Positions 1-13,000 of a stretch of DNA of 64,000 nucleotides are shown in pieces (within the stretch, counting starts at the first letter, position 1; each line of letters starts with the position of its first letter). Where the stretch lies: contig JAWNZC010000237.1 of assembly GCA_035771165.1 (NCBI GenBank), positions 1,289,001-1,353,000 on the forward strand, given 5' to 3'. The DNA is from Paragorgia papillata. Taxonomy: Eukaryota; Cnidaria; Anthozoa; Scleralcyonacea; Coralliidae. Position numbers and translations under genes: made by a program. The notes under the pieces were generated by a model. That model saw nothing but the letters and a program-made list of their open reading frames with translations. It was not told the origin of the DNA and did not search any database.

Positions 1-398
1 TAATTATTTAAAATATTCTTATTATTACCGGGTTACTACCATCTGGAATGCCTTGCCTGAGCATGTCAAAAGTGTTTCTACCCTAAATACCTTTAAAAAT
101 GTAATTTCAAACTACTATTTGTCAAAACTCCAGTATTATATTTTACCTGACAAAAGATCTATACTGTAAATTTAACTAATTTAATATTTAACTTCTTGTA
201 TACTAATTACTATAATTTCATTAATCTGTTAGCATATCGAGTCTTTATTTACAATAGGTTCTTTGTATTTTATCTAAACTAATAGGACTCGGGGGTTTGA
301 TATCAATTGGGACTTTGTCCTGTTTCTTGCTCCCGTTGTCACTGCTTTGTATTTATACTTAATGTTGACAACATATTCAATAAATTCAAAATTCAAAT
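1..398 (+). mobile_element. 3' end of a LINE (non-LTR retrotransposon)
   Basis: The first 170 bp read NRVTTIWNALPEHVKSVSTL in one frame, the typical 'lWNsLP' C-terminus of a CR1/L2-type reverse transcriptase ORF. A 3' untranslated part ends in an ATTCAAA-type tail near 398. The 5' part is outside the window. Confidence 0.65.
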
Positions 399-1199
399 CC
401 TGTTAAGTCTGTTAAGAAGCTGTGAGATGTTTACGTGTGTGGTTTGATACGGAACAAATGTTTGCCAGAACTACATTAACAAGCCTATAAATATTAAATC
501 TATATGACAGATTACTGAAACTTAACAGTTTAATATGCTATTTTATCAATAATATGGAACTTTTTTTCACTTCAGAAACTCTAAAGCATGTTAGTTTGTC
601 ATTTCTAACATTGATGAATAATATCATAAATTAAAACCAAAATACCCACACACTTAAACAAGAAGTGTTTTGAAAAATGTATTTATTTACTTATTTATAG
701 TATAATAATTTGCAATACTTATTTATAGTAATAATTCTTTTTGCAATTTACAGTTAATAAAATAGCTTTTATAAATTCAAAGTTTATACACGAATTTAAT
801 AGATGAAAATTCTCCATTCAATTTACAATTACAAAATCTAATCGCACGAAAGCCGAATTAAGGATGATTTATTGGACGATGAAGAAATTTCAACCTCAAT
901 ATCACAAACAACAAGCGGGCTTTGTGGTATTTGTAAACTAACTCAAGCGGGCATTATGCATGCTACTAAAGGAGAATTTGTGGTAACACCACGCGTTTAT
1001 TATGTATTTCTAAGCTTTCGATTGTTGACTCAGGACTTCATCAGAGCTAACGAAAACAAAGCTTTTGGTCTTTAGTATATATATAATATTGTAAAGGCTC
1101 GTTTACACGTGCGATTTTCGATGCGATAAATATCGCCAACGTCTAATTTAGATGCATGTCAAGTAGAAAACCATGTCAGCGGATTGTGCCGTGGTTTCA
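399..1199. other. AT-rich stretch, nothing recognised
   Basis: Very AT-rich, with short direct repeats such as TTATTTATAGTA near 695-730. No exon, RNA gene or bounded element was recognised. Confidence 0.5.
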
Positions 1200-1208
1200 T
1201 CTTCCTCG

Positions 1209-2081
1209 CAACCTCGTCCCCAGGGCCATTTGTGGGGGCTGGGCCAAGATGGCGGCCAAAAACAAAATGGCGGGAACAAATGGCCCTGGTCACTAAGTTT
1301 ATCGCGCCTAGTCAGGCTCAATTTTTTCTGAATATTTAGTTCAGCTTGACTGACCCAAACTGAAAACAATCAAAACATTCATTTCCAAATACATTGTCGA
1401 ATTATTAAAATAAATAGACTTTTAATAAATATCTGTAAATGCTTAGTATTTATCATTTGCTTCACCGTTGTACCAAATTCGCAAGAAACTGGATTGCCAT
1501 TGTCTAGCCGGGCCGCCTTGTTTTCGTGAGTTTTCGGTGGATTCAATTCAGCGTTTTGATAAACATTTAGGCTTCGTTTAGTCGAGAATTCTTGTTTGAA
1601 AAAAGCCTGCTTCTCAATGGCCAAACACGTAAATTCTGCCCTGTGGTGTACTTTCCTTTCGCAGCCAAAATACATTTTGACTTTGTTCACCAAGTCTTTT
1701 GTTCGCCCGATTTAGAAAACACTCTAAATTGCCGTCCCATGGACTTCGTTGTATGGCAGCCAGGGCACAGAGACGACACGACCCATCACTACATATTCTT
1801 CCGACGTTTTTACGGGTGTTTCGCCAGCTTTTCATTCATTTTGAAGTTGTTTTTAACAGCCGGCAATTCTGGTATCACTTATTTAATATAATTTGAGCCC
1901 TATAAACAAATGCCCGCGAGCTAGCCTGCCGCCCGCCTTGTTTCCACCAATCAGAATACCTAAAACATCCAACGTTATCTCGACCAATCAGATGTGGTGA
2001 TAGCTCAGCCTATGCCAGGGCCATTTGTTTTTGGCCGCCATCTTGGCCCAGCCCCCACAAATGGCCCTGGGCACGAGGTTG
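1209..2081. mobile_element. TIR element with 9-bp target duplication
   Basis: Inverted ends begin CAACCTCGTCCCCAGGGCC and run about 60 bp (CCATTTGTGGGGGCTGGGCC, then a GATGGCGGCC core). The 9-bp TCTTCCTCG is duplicated at 1200-1208 and 2082-2090. A 9-bp duplication suits Mutator-like transposons. No transposase is visible, so it is non-autonomous. Confidence 0.75.
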
Positions 2082-2204
2082 TCTTCCTCGCTTTTCTGCT
2101 CATTCGTAATTGTTTAACATGTATCTAAACCAGAAGTTGTTCTTCTTATGATGTCGCCCGTAACATGCGCTCAAAACTGATTTCTCAGTACTCAAAACTC
2201 ATAT

Positions 2205-2660
2205 CTACATTCATAATTATAGCTATAGATTCTTTTTATCTTTTCTTTTTTTTCATGTTTCTCAACGGACTTAAAAGTTTGTTGACTGTATAGTGTATAA
2301 GCTACACAATATTGCTAAAATAAAGAGACTTTGAGTGGTACGTCATTGATTACTGTACCTATTTTTTAATCCTTTGATACGTTTCTCAACTCCTACATGT
2401 ACTTTAAAAACGTTTGTTGACTGTATAAGCTAAACAATATTGCTAAAATAAAGAGATTTTGAGCGGTAAGCCAAACTGCAAAAATGTCGTTTGAACAAGA
2501 GCAATTTTTGCATTGATTTTACTGTAAATATGGCAAATACAACTATTTTGTAGCATACCTACTTCATAATTATAGAATCGTTTTTAGTTTTTGATATTTC
2601 TCACACCCCACAAATGCTCATAAAAAGTTTGTTGATTCAAACGATTCGTGCATGGTACGC
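2205..2660 (+). repeat. Diverged tandem repeat, about 140-200 bp units
   Basis: The string AAGTTTGTTGA followed by ACTGTATA...TATTGCTAAAATAAAGAG recurs at about 2270 and 2410, with a third shortened copy near 2620. Each is preceded by ATAATTATAG and a T-rich stretch. Confidence 0.5.
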
Positions 2661-3109
2661 GAAAAAGTTCTAGGATTTTGAGGGCGCTAATTTTCACGAA
2701 AAACATACGACCTTTAAATAATAAACGCGCATGTATTGCAATGCATAAATTCTCGCTTGTTATATATTAGAATTGGTCAGCATAAATATACGCAAACGAA
2801 TTTTTCATATTGGCTTATCAAGATTTATCCAGACCATAAGCTTTGGCTGACACTATATAATGGATAATGTTGAGTACATTGACCTTGCGGTCTAGATAAT
2901 TCCAAAGGCCAAGATTATACTAAAATTGTTTACCATATCTCACCACAATTATAAAAAGCTGGTGTGTAGTTAAACCACAGTTAATAGAAAAAATATACAT
3001 AGTTTGGAAACCCGGCAAACGTCAAAGCGGTTAACAATCAAACTACGATTCACGTTGAAAAGCACCTGAAAGTGAGGAAATTCTTTGTTTTAATTTGCTA
3101 TGAATCGTT

Positions 3110-3240
3110 TTCACTCACATGTTCGGTTGCCTTATAGGGGTAGTGAAACAATAAGAAATGTTTGAATAAGAATAGAGCTAAATTCTCACACGAGAAAGAT
3201 GGTACACCAATATGGTCACCATTGACGTCAGATGGAACGA
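3110..3240 (+). repeat. Dispersed repeat R130, copy 1
   Basis: Contains AAATGTTTGAATAAGAATAG, AGCTAAATTC and ACACCAATATGG, then a TGACGTCA. Copies are at 41460-41590 and 48915-49085 in the same orientation. Confidence 0.6.
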
Positions 3241-3264
3241 ACTATTGGACGATTGCTTCATTAA

Positions 3265-3435
3265 GCCTGGTTTCCATATAGCCGTAAGAGCCGCGGCGGC
3301 ATGGCTGCGGCAAAGGGCAATGGTCCAATCGCATACAGCTTTTTATTGCTGGCTAATTCAACACTGTCTATGATTGGACCATCGCCCCTTGCCGCAGCCA
3401 TGCCGCCGGCTCTTACGGCTATATGGAAACCAGGC
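3265..3435. mobile_element. Palindromic foldback element, 171 bp
   Basis: Inverted ends GCCTGGTTTCCATATAGCCG, with arms of about 75 bp (TAAGAGCCG...GGCATGGCTGCGGCAA). The open frames on both strands are by-products of the palindrome. Confidence 0.7.
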
Positions 3436-3511
3436 TTTATACAGAATGATACAATATATTCAGTAACTATAGAAGTGTACAAATATTTCCATAAACCTGA
3501 ACAAAAACATA

Positions 3512-3754
3512 AAACAAAATTGACGGTACCGAAAAAGATGGCGGCAGTAGATTTAACAATGCTTTGCGACATCAAATCAGCTCAAATAACAACTAAACAT
3601 TGTTTATCATTCTAAAAACGTCATTCCTACCAAAGTTTATCCTAATACCCTAAAACCCTGCCTTCCGGTTATTCTGCAAGAAACAATATTTAATGTGCGC
3701 AACGGATTGTGGTTAAATGTACAAGTCGCCATCTTTTTCGGTTCGGTCAATTAA
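3512..3754. mobile_element. TIR element with ACCGAAAAAGATGGCG ends
   Basis: ACGGTACCGAAAAAGATGGC at the left and its degenerate complement at 3728-3754. A related segment sits at 46016-46118 (ACCGAAAAAGATGGCGGC, TTTGCGAC.TCAAATCAGCTC). Confidence 0.5.
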
Positions 3755-3788
3755 CCACTGTAATAGAGATGTAATTTAATTTTCAAAG

Positions 3789-4016
3789 CTAAAAACCAAC
3801 CGCGGTATTCTGAAGATCATTGTTAGTCGACGAGTCGACCAGAAACTTTTGATTTTGGTTGTCGCAAATTTCGTCTTCGCATATTTCTTTATTTCTGTAC
3901 TTAGGTCTGTTCCAAGTCTGTTCTTTGCCAGTCGCGAAAAACAAGTAAAAAAGAGCTCCAAAAACGTAGATTCCGGCAGAAATAAAAAACACGACTTGCC
4001 ATCGTCTACGAGTCGG
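3789..4016 (-). CDS. SLC17A5: SLC17-like gene, exon 10 (3' end of coding)
   Basis: Codes [20 protein letters not shown], then [15 protein letters not shown]: the last membrane helix and the family's C-terminal GxEQ/KxxW motif. A polar tail and TAG at 3789 follow. Acceptor TTATCGATAG joins exon 9 in phase 0. Confidence 0.92.
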   Translation of the reverse strand, partial: PTRRRWQVVFFISAGIYVFGALFYLFFATGKEQTWNRPKYRNKEICEDEICDNQNQKFLVDSSTNNDLQNTAVGF

Positions 4017-7000
4017 CTATCGATAAAAAAGGGAAACGATTTAATGAGTTGGCTTCCAGTAGTCTTCTTCTGACGAGTAAGATCGTTTGGCATTTATACC
4101 TACATTGTTGAATCAACAATATCATGTTGATTGAGCGACATGTTGGTCAACACAACAATGTTCACGCTGGTAAACACAACATTATTAATGCTGGTCAGGT
4201 CAACACAACATTGTTCATGTTGCTCAACACAACATTGTTCATGCTGGTCAACACAACATTGTTCACGCTGGTAAACACAACATTGTTCACGCTGGTAAAC
4301 ACAACATTATTAATGCTGGTCAACACAACAATATTCACGCTGGTCAACACAACATTGTTCATGTTGGTCAACACAACATTGTTCATGCTGGTCAACACAA
4401 CATTGTTCACGTTGGTCAGCACAACATTGTTCATGCTGGTCAACACAACATTGTTCATGCTGGTCAACACAACATTGTTCACGTTGGTCAACACAACATT
4501 GTTCATGCTGGTCAACACAACAATATTTATGCTGGTCAACACAACAATATTCATACTGGTCAACACAACATTGTTCATGTTGGTCAACACAACATTGTTC
4601 ACGCTGGTCAACACAACATTGTTCACGTTGGTCAGCACAACATTGTTCATGCTGGTCAACACAACATTGTTCATGCTGGTCAACACAACATTGTTCACGT
4701 TGGTCAACACAACATTGTTCATGCTGGTCAACACAACAATATTTATGCTGGTCAACACAACAATATTCATACTGGTCAACACAACATTGTTCATGTTGGT
4801 CAACACAACATTGTTCACGCTAGTCAACACAACATTGTTCATGCTGGTCAACACAACATTGTTCATGCTGGTCAACACAACAATATTCAAGCTGGTAAAC
4901 ACAACATTATTCATGCTGGTCAACACAACATTGTTCATGCTGGTCAACACAACAATATTCATGCTGGTCAACACAACAATATTCATACTGGTCAACACAA
5001 CATTGTTCATGCTGGTCAACACAACATTGTTCATGTTGGTCAACACAACAATGTTCATGCTGGTCAACACAACATTGTTCATGCTGGTCAACACAACAAT
5101 GTTCATGCTGGTAAACACAACATTGTTCATGCTGGCCAACACAACATTGTTCATGCTGGCCAACACAACATTGTTCATGCTGGTCAACACAACATTGTTC
5201 ATGCTGGTCAACACAACAATGTCCACTCTGGTCAACACAACATTGTTCACGCTGGTCAACACAACATTGTTCACGCTGGTCAACACAACATTGTTCATGT
5301 TGGTCAACACAACATTGTTCATGTTGGTCAACACAACATTGTTCATATGGTCAACACAGCATTGTTGATGCTGACCAGCACATTGTTCATGCTGGTCAAC
5401 ACAACATTGTTCATGCTGACCAGCACATTGTTCACGCTGGTCAACACAACATTGTTCATGTTGGTCAACACAACATTGTTCATGCTGGTCAACACAACAT
5501 TGTTCATGTTGGTCAACACAACATTGTTCATGTTGGTCAACACAACATTGTTCATATGGTCAACACAACATTGTTCACGCTGGTCAACACAACATTGTTC
5601 ATGCTGGTCAACACAACATTGTTCATGTTGGTCAACACAACATTGTTCATGTTGGTCAACACAACATTGTTCATATGGTCAACACAACATTGTTCATGCT
5701 GGTCAACACAACATTGTTCATGCTGGTCAACACAACATTGTTCATATGGTCAACACAACATTGTTCATGCTGGTCAACACAACATTGTTCATGCTGACCA
5801 GCACATTGTTCACGCTGGTCAATACAACATTGTTCATGCTGACCAACACAACATTTTTCATGCCGGTTAATAAAAAGTTGTTAAAAGAAGTTTAGTTTCT
5901 TACTTCCTTATTGGTTAATAAGCCAACGGTATAAGGTGATATTATGCCAGGAATGGTGGCCATTGTGTTTGTTATGGCCATAAGAACTCCAGCATATCTC
6001 GCACCAATGTCCAAATGATTTACGCTATACCCAGATTGACTAAAACCATTACCGACTAACGCCAAAGACAACATAAACACAGCAAGTGCAGTCTGATGGC
6101 AGCTAAGAAAACTAGTACCAATTAATGAACCTGCAGAGATGATAAATCCTAAAGAAAAGATAGCGTTCATGTCAATGAGACAAAGGTGGGTTGGTGGATG
6201 AATTGACGAATGGATAAGTGAGTACACACGAAAAACGCTTGTTACCAGGATGTGTTCGCAACAGGATGTAACAATGCTGTTCATTCAGCAAGCTGCTACA
6301 ACCTTGTTAGCATCAACATGTTAACAACTTGTTAGTTGCAGAGCGGTGGAAGGTTTTTTGAACAACTTGTCACCAGTCTGTTGGAGTTATCAACCTGTTA
6401 CAGACTTGTCAACAAACTGCGACAGCCAGTGCGAACACATGACGACGACAAACTGTCAGAACAACCTGTAACAACTTGTTTGCTGGTCTGTAACAGCTTG
6501 TTCGTTTTTACCTGTGTAGGTAGGTAAATGGGTAGGTGACCGATGGATGAATGAATGGATAGATGGGTGGGTGTGTACTGTGTAAATGGCTGGCTGGACG
6601 GACGAGTGAGCGGATGCATGGCTAGATAGATGGATGAATCAATAGATAGATGGATGGATAGGTAGATGGATGAATGAGTAGGTGGGTGAATAGGTGGATG
6701 AATGAATGAATGAATGAATGAATGAATGAATGAATGAATGAATGAATGAATGAATGAATGAATGAATGAATGAATGAATGAATGAATGAATGAATGGATG
6801 GATGGATGAATGAATAGATCAATGGATGGAAGGATGAATAGAGTACACACCCACCCAATAAACATCCGTTGATTAATATTAATATTCCGGGCTATACATT
6901 TTTTTCACAACCCAGCTTAAGTAATGCTGGTGGATCAGGGTTCTTTGTTAATAATCAATTGAGTTTTAATATGATAGATGATCTGTCAGTATCAACCGTT

Positions 7001-10000
7001 GATTATGAAGCACTGTGGATTGAGATTCATAGTCATTTGCAACATAATCTTATTTGCGGAGTTATTTATAGACACCCAAGTAGTAATCTTGAAAATTAAT
7101 CGCGGGACCAAAGGTTTTGTGTTATAATGGGTGATTTCAACATTAATTTACTAACTCTGACTCTCATCAACAGATTATAATCTTTGATTACTACTAGTTG
7201 ATAAGCATAATATACTATACAACAAACAATTTAGCTTTCGAGCTAAACATTCTACCCTTTTAGTTATTTTATCTATTACTGATAAAATACAAAAAGCTGT
7301 AGAAGCTAATGTTTACTCTTGTGGAATGTTTTTAGACTTTAGTAAGGCATTTGATACTGTCAACCACAATATTCTATTATATAAACTTGAACAGTATGGA
7401 ATTAGAGGTGTGGTTTGTTTTCTATCTTCTGGATAGAAAGCAATTTGTCTCTGTTGGCAGTGTCAAATCCGAGGAAATGTCACTGATTAGATGTGGAGGG
7501 CCACAAGGCAGTGTCTTAGGACCTTTGCGGTTTCTTTTATATATAAATGACTTTCATAATACACGACTTTCGAATCTCAGTTCTGAATCGGGATAAAACT
7601 CATTTCAATAGACCTTATTCAAAAATGGCCGCCGAATTAACATTCTTTTATGTGCTTATAAATTAGCCCTTATGACCTCGTTTTAAAGTAAAACTTCTTT
7701 TGAATTTCACACATGAAAACGAGTTCATAAGGGCTAATTTATATGTATATAAAAGAACTTTAATTCGGCGGCCATTTTTTAATAAGGTCTATTCATAACA
7801 TCAGGCAAAGACTGATAGTATTCATTTGCAATTGCATTTAAATTTCCGAACTCAATTATACGGCGACCTCAGCTAGATGTTATGAACTGAAATGAGTTTT
7901 ATCCCGACTCAGGACGCGTTATGCTGATGTGCAGTTGAGATTCGGAAGTCTTAGCTCGTTCGAACGTCCACCGAACGTCTGTTATATATTCATATTTCTT
8001 AAATATGGATATATTCATATTCATATTTAACACCATTTGTTTTACCTTCTCTCCAAACGGTTAATGTCTTAATTAGTTGTTAATATAGAAAGCCAACTAT
8101 CCAGGCTAGCCTTCTGACTATTTTAGTTGGCTTTTTACCAAAAACCTGTTCAAATATATTCTTCTTGTAAATTAATTGATTTATAGTAAATTTATGGTAA
8201 ATAAAGATTCTTCTTCTTCTTCTTCTTCATGGATGAATGGAAGGATAGATGGATAAACAAATGGCTGGCTAAATTTATGGCTGGATGGATGGATGGATAA
8301 CCATGGATGGAAGGATAGATGGATAAACAGATGGCTGGCTAAATTTATGGCTGGCTGGCTGGCTGGCTGGATGGATGGATAACCATGGATGGAAGGATAG
8401 ATGGATAAACAGATGGCTGACTGGATATATGGCTGGATGGATAGCTGGCTGGATAGTTGGATGGATGGATGGATGGATGGATGGATGGATGGATGGATGG
8501 ATGGATGGATGGATGGATGGATGGATGGATGGATGGATGGATGGATGGATGGATGGATGGATGGATGGATGGGTGGAAAGATGAATGAATGAATGAATGA
8601 ATGAATGAATGAATGATTAAATTAATCAATCAAAGAATGAATGAATGGATAGATTCTCACCCATGGTGTTAGCAAGTTTTCTGACTGTTTCAGTCGAGAA
8701 TATATCTCTACGGCGCACAAAGTCCACAGCAAATCCAACTAGAACAACAGATATGAAGTTACAGACGAAAGGAATAGCAGAAATAAGGCCATTCTAAAAA
8801 AACAAACGATATTTTGCAATACTTATTACTAACTTATAAACAAAAAAGTAGCCCAAATGTGACAACTACATCAGTAAAATAACGATTTTTGTAATGAATG
8901 GTGACAAACGTAAAAATTGCTTTGGAAAATGCGGCTCTCACACAAGGCCAATCTTCAAAACTTTTATTATCTCCGCCAAGAGGTTATGTTTTTACCCCTT
9001 TCTGTCTGTCTGTCTGTCTGTTTGTTTGCTTGTTTGTTTGTTTGTTTGTTTGTTTGTTGGTTCGTTTGTTTGTCTGTCGCAAGGATATCTCAAAAACTAT
9101 TGCACCGATTTTCATGAGAGTTTGCAGAAGGGTTGGCCATAGACCAACGTCCAATCCATTAAACGTTTGGTTGAATTTAGTCAAAATTTGAATGAGCAAT
9201 TAATAAAAATCTGAAAGCAAGATTCTCCATGTATAAGAAATGCTTGATTGCGCTCATTATTGTTATTTTATGCAAAGATTTTTGCATAATTTTGGTACGA
9301 GTGCAATCAAGCATTTTATTCATACATACATGTGTTGGTCTCGTGAGCTGGCCTGATTAGCGGGATGGCTCGTTTTCTTTTTAAAGTGCCAAAGCAGCGA
9401 AATTTCACCCCAGTTTTTTATGATTGCATTTGAAAGAACACTTAAAATGGCAACGTAACATATTTCGTAGAATTTCGTTTCCTTGCTTCATTCTTGAGAT
9501 ATTCAGGTTTGTTTGATATGCAAATGTCATACTTATGACATGACACTGCATAATGACTTTTTGAAATAGCATCAATTTTAGGATAGTCCAAATATTTTAC
9601 ACCCAGCTACACACACATGCAAGTGCAAATTTTTATTAAGTACTTTCGATAAGCACTCTCAAAGAAAATCATACTTTTCTAAAAAGTCATTATATGCAGT
9701 GTGATGTCATAAGTATGACATTTGCATATCAAACAAACCTGAATATCTCAAGAATGAAGCAAGGAAACGAAATTCTACGAAAGATGTTACGTTGTCATTT
9801 TAAGTGTTCTTTCAAATGCAATCATAAAAAACTGGGATGAAATTTCGCTGCATTGGTACTTTAAACATATCTAATAACCCGCTGGCGGAGGTATATGCAG
9901 TCCCTGACTGCCCTCTAGTTAATTTATGTCAATGAAGTGACGAAATGTTTCGTTTTAAAAACCGTTCAATAAAGTCGTAGTTCGTGTTTCATGTAATATA

Positions 10001-13000
10001 TCATACACGAGCAGCAGTTTCGTGTTTTAAATTTGATAAAACCCGCACTGTGAATGTTTTAAATAGCTACTGTACAAAAACGACCCATTTGGTAAGTTCA
10101 TTGGCGTAGTAATTTAAAAACAAACAAACAACGTTGTCTAAGCCGAACAAAATCAAAGCTGAAGTTTATGTAAATCAAAAGATTCTTTATCACATATAAA
10201 GACACTCCTTAAACATTGATTTTCTTTGTATTTTCCTCATGAATTATTATAAAGAGTTTTTGAACACGTATAAAACCCGCTATCTCTTCTAACAACTCTT
10301 AAGGCGGTTTTCCTCTAGGCGACATTTGTCGACCAACTCGACATTTTTCTTTAAATGTCGCTTCGCGCGACATTTTTCGCTTAGTGGAAAACCGCCTTTA
10401 CGCGTTTTTCGTGATCTCTCATGAACTTCCTACATGCATGGTGAATGCGTTTCCCAAAACAGTTTTTGTGGGCAACCAGGTGAAAACTAGGACATGGTGT
10501 ATATCACCACTCTGGTTTATAATAAAAACCAGTGAAGTTTTTTTTATTATAAACTAAGAATGCCACAATACTTGCATTGGATTAATTTTAAACTTAAACA
10601 ACACTTAATTTTAAGGAAATCAGAATATGATTACGTATGAATGACCTCAGAGATGTTTACGCCAAGAACTTCTTTAAAATACGTAGGCATGGTCGTTAAC
10701 AACGTGTAGAAACCCCAGTTGCTACAAAAATGAGCAACAATTATAGCCCAAACGGGAACCGACGAAGCGATGGATTTCCACGGCGTCTGAAATGCCTACA
10801 AACAACAACAAAATAGTTTTAGAAAATCCAAAGTGACCATACAATAATTTCATTTATTATAGTATGGCTTTATAATATCCTGAATTCTGATTGGTCAACG
10901 CACGGTCCGTTATTAAAAATGCGTATTTCGACCACGGTCGGGCTACCTGTGGTATACGCCGAGTCTAGGTTTCGGCTCGGGGTTTTTTCCTTGGGTGTCA
11001 CGGTCTTTGTTTCTGCACTTTTTACTTCCGCTAATATTTATACTTCCGGTGAGTTGTTAGCCGTGTTGATGGAGTGAGGCCGTGAGGCATGTTGTAAGTT
11101 CTTTGCTCATTTCGCTTTTGGACTTGGACAAAAAGTTGAACAGCTTTGCCTTTTGATCAAGGTGTTCTTGCACGTTGTTGGTAGATTTTGAAAGTGACTG
11201 GCTGACTTTGTAGTTAAACAGCGATCAGATGTGGCTGACAACTGTCGTGATCGTAAATACGCTCACCAGTGTGAAGTATGCACCACATTCAGCCTTCGAT
11301 TCATGTAGGCCCGGCGTACTTGCCAGTAGCCCGAGTGAAACGCCTGACCAACTGATCCAGACGTCTTGTTTCCGTATCTGGACGGCTGTACTGGATGTTG
11401 ATTTTGCTGGCGTGAATTTCTAAGGTTTTCACACTAATTTCAATGCAATAAGTATCGATAAAACTTGAAATAGCCATATAACAAACACTTTATTACTAAC
11501 TTGGTTTACACTCTTTACGTTTCTCTCTGACGAAGGGCCTTCGCTCGAAACGTTAGATTCCTACGTTCTCTGTTTCGGCAGTATATCTAACCTAAGTTAC
11601 TATATTTCGATTGTTGTTTCAACACTGCCTACGCAGCACGCTACTTTATTACTAACCTCGTTTACTCTACCCTGATTCCAGAGGGTCTACGGCGTCCGCT
11701 CCCCCCGAAATACTTGAAGCGACGAGAGAACCTCTGGTCGAAGACACCACCAATCTCGCTTTCATGTTGCATAATAAAAATACTTGCCCAACAGATTTAC
11801 CCCCTAACATGGGGTCAATATCTGACCCTAGCGAATTCATTGGCTCGGAGCGATCAAAGAAACGGCGTCTTCGCCCAGACCGCTTTCAGCGTTTCGTGGA
11901 ACCACTGGAACCACGGTAGATAATGAAGTAAAGTCAATTAAAACGAAATTCAATGTTTTTTTAAAGAGATGTTTTAAAAGACGATACATTTCTAAATTAT
12001 TGAATATTCAAGAATTGTTGAAAAAAATACAAGTTTCAAGTTTATTAATAATGAGAAGAAATTTAAATTTTCTTAAATCGAGCATTTTTAACACGAGCCT
12101 CTGGCTCGGGAGACTGGACAACCACTCCCTATGCCACCGACGTTAAATAAATATTCGTATTCGTAAATTACAATATTTTTATCAAAAATTTTGATTTGTG
12201 GAAGGTATGATATGATTTTTGATAGGGTCGAAAAATGACGTAATTAGATTTTTTTTATATTTAAAGTCAATTTATTTGCTTTTAGTCAATCATGGACAGT
12301 TCGTTATTTACTACAGTTTCAAGTTTCCGCATATTACTATCTGCATACACAATGTATCATCAGCAAAAAGAAAAAATTTGAAAGTAGTTGATGCATTATG
12401 TAAATCATTTACGTATAACAAAAATAGTAGAGGACCAAGAACAGATCCTTGTCTCGGAAAATTCCGATTCCCTGTCGGAAATTTCCATGCGAGCTTTTTT
12501 TGGATGTTATCATAACAGACCTCAATACCCGTTTCAATGACACAACGGTCGGTGTATTGAAATCTCTAAGTTGCCTTTCTCCAGGTCAACCAGATCAGAA
12601 TAGTACCAATATTGACTTTCTAACCGTTTACAGTTTTTTGTTTGCTAACATAACATGGAAAGACTGCGTAATTTACGACCAATTAAGATAAATTCATGTA
12701 TATAATGATTATGAGGAGAAATGATTTACTGTTATATAAATTAGTGAATAAATATGGCATTTTGCTACGTTGGCCACGCACACATGACCACGCCCACTTG
12801 TCGGAAAATTTAATGCTTGCACCCCCGTTTAAAATTCCTAGTTACGCCACTGCCTGTGGGACTCCAGTTTGAATAATCTCACTACCTGAAGTCATATTGG
12901 GTTACTTGGGTGCGATTTGTTAAGTAAGAACGAAACCAATTGTTTATAATTCTACAAATGATATTTCCTTTATTCTTTTGTAATACCTCAATCCAGAGCG

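Noticed and set aside
3301..3615. 104-codon ORFs on both strands
   Set aside because: They are generated by a palindromic foldback element.
4124..5368. Plus-strand ORF of 414 codons and the minus-strand ORF of 383 codons as genes
   Set aside because: Both are direct read-outs of a 24-bp non-coding minisatellite lying in an intron of the SLC17 gene.
4124..5870. CRISPR-like array
   Set aside because: Units abut with no unique spacers, in a eukaryotic intron; it is a simple tandem repeat.
6398..6865. 155-codon ORF rich in SIHSFIHS
   Set aside because: Microsatellite translation.
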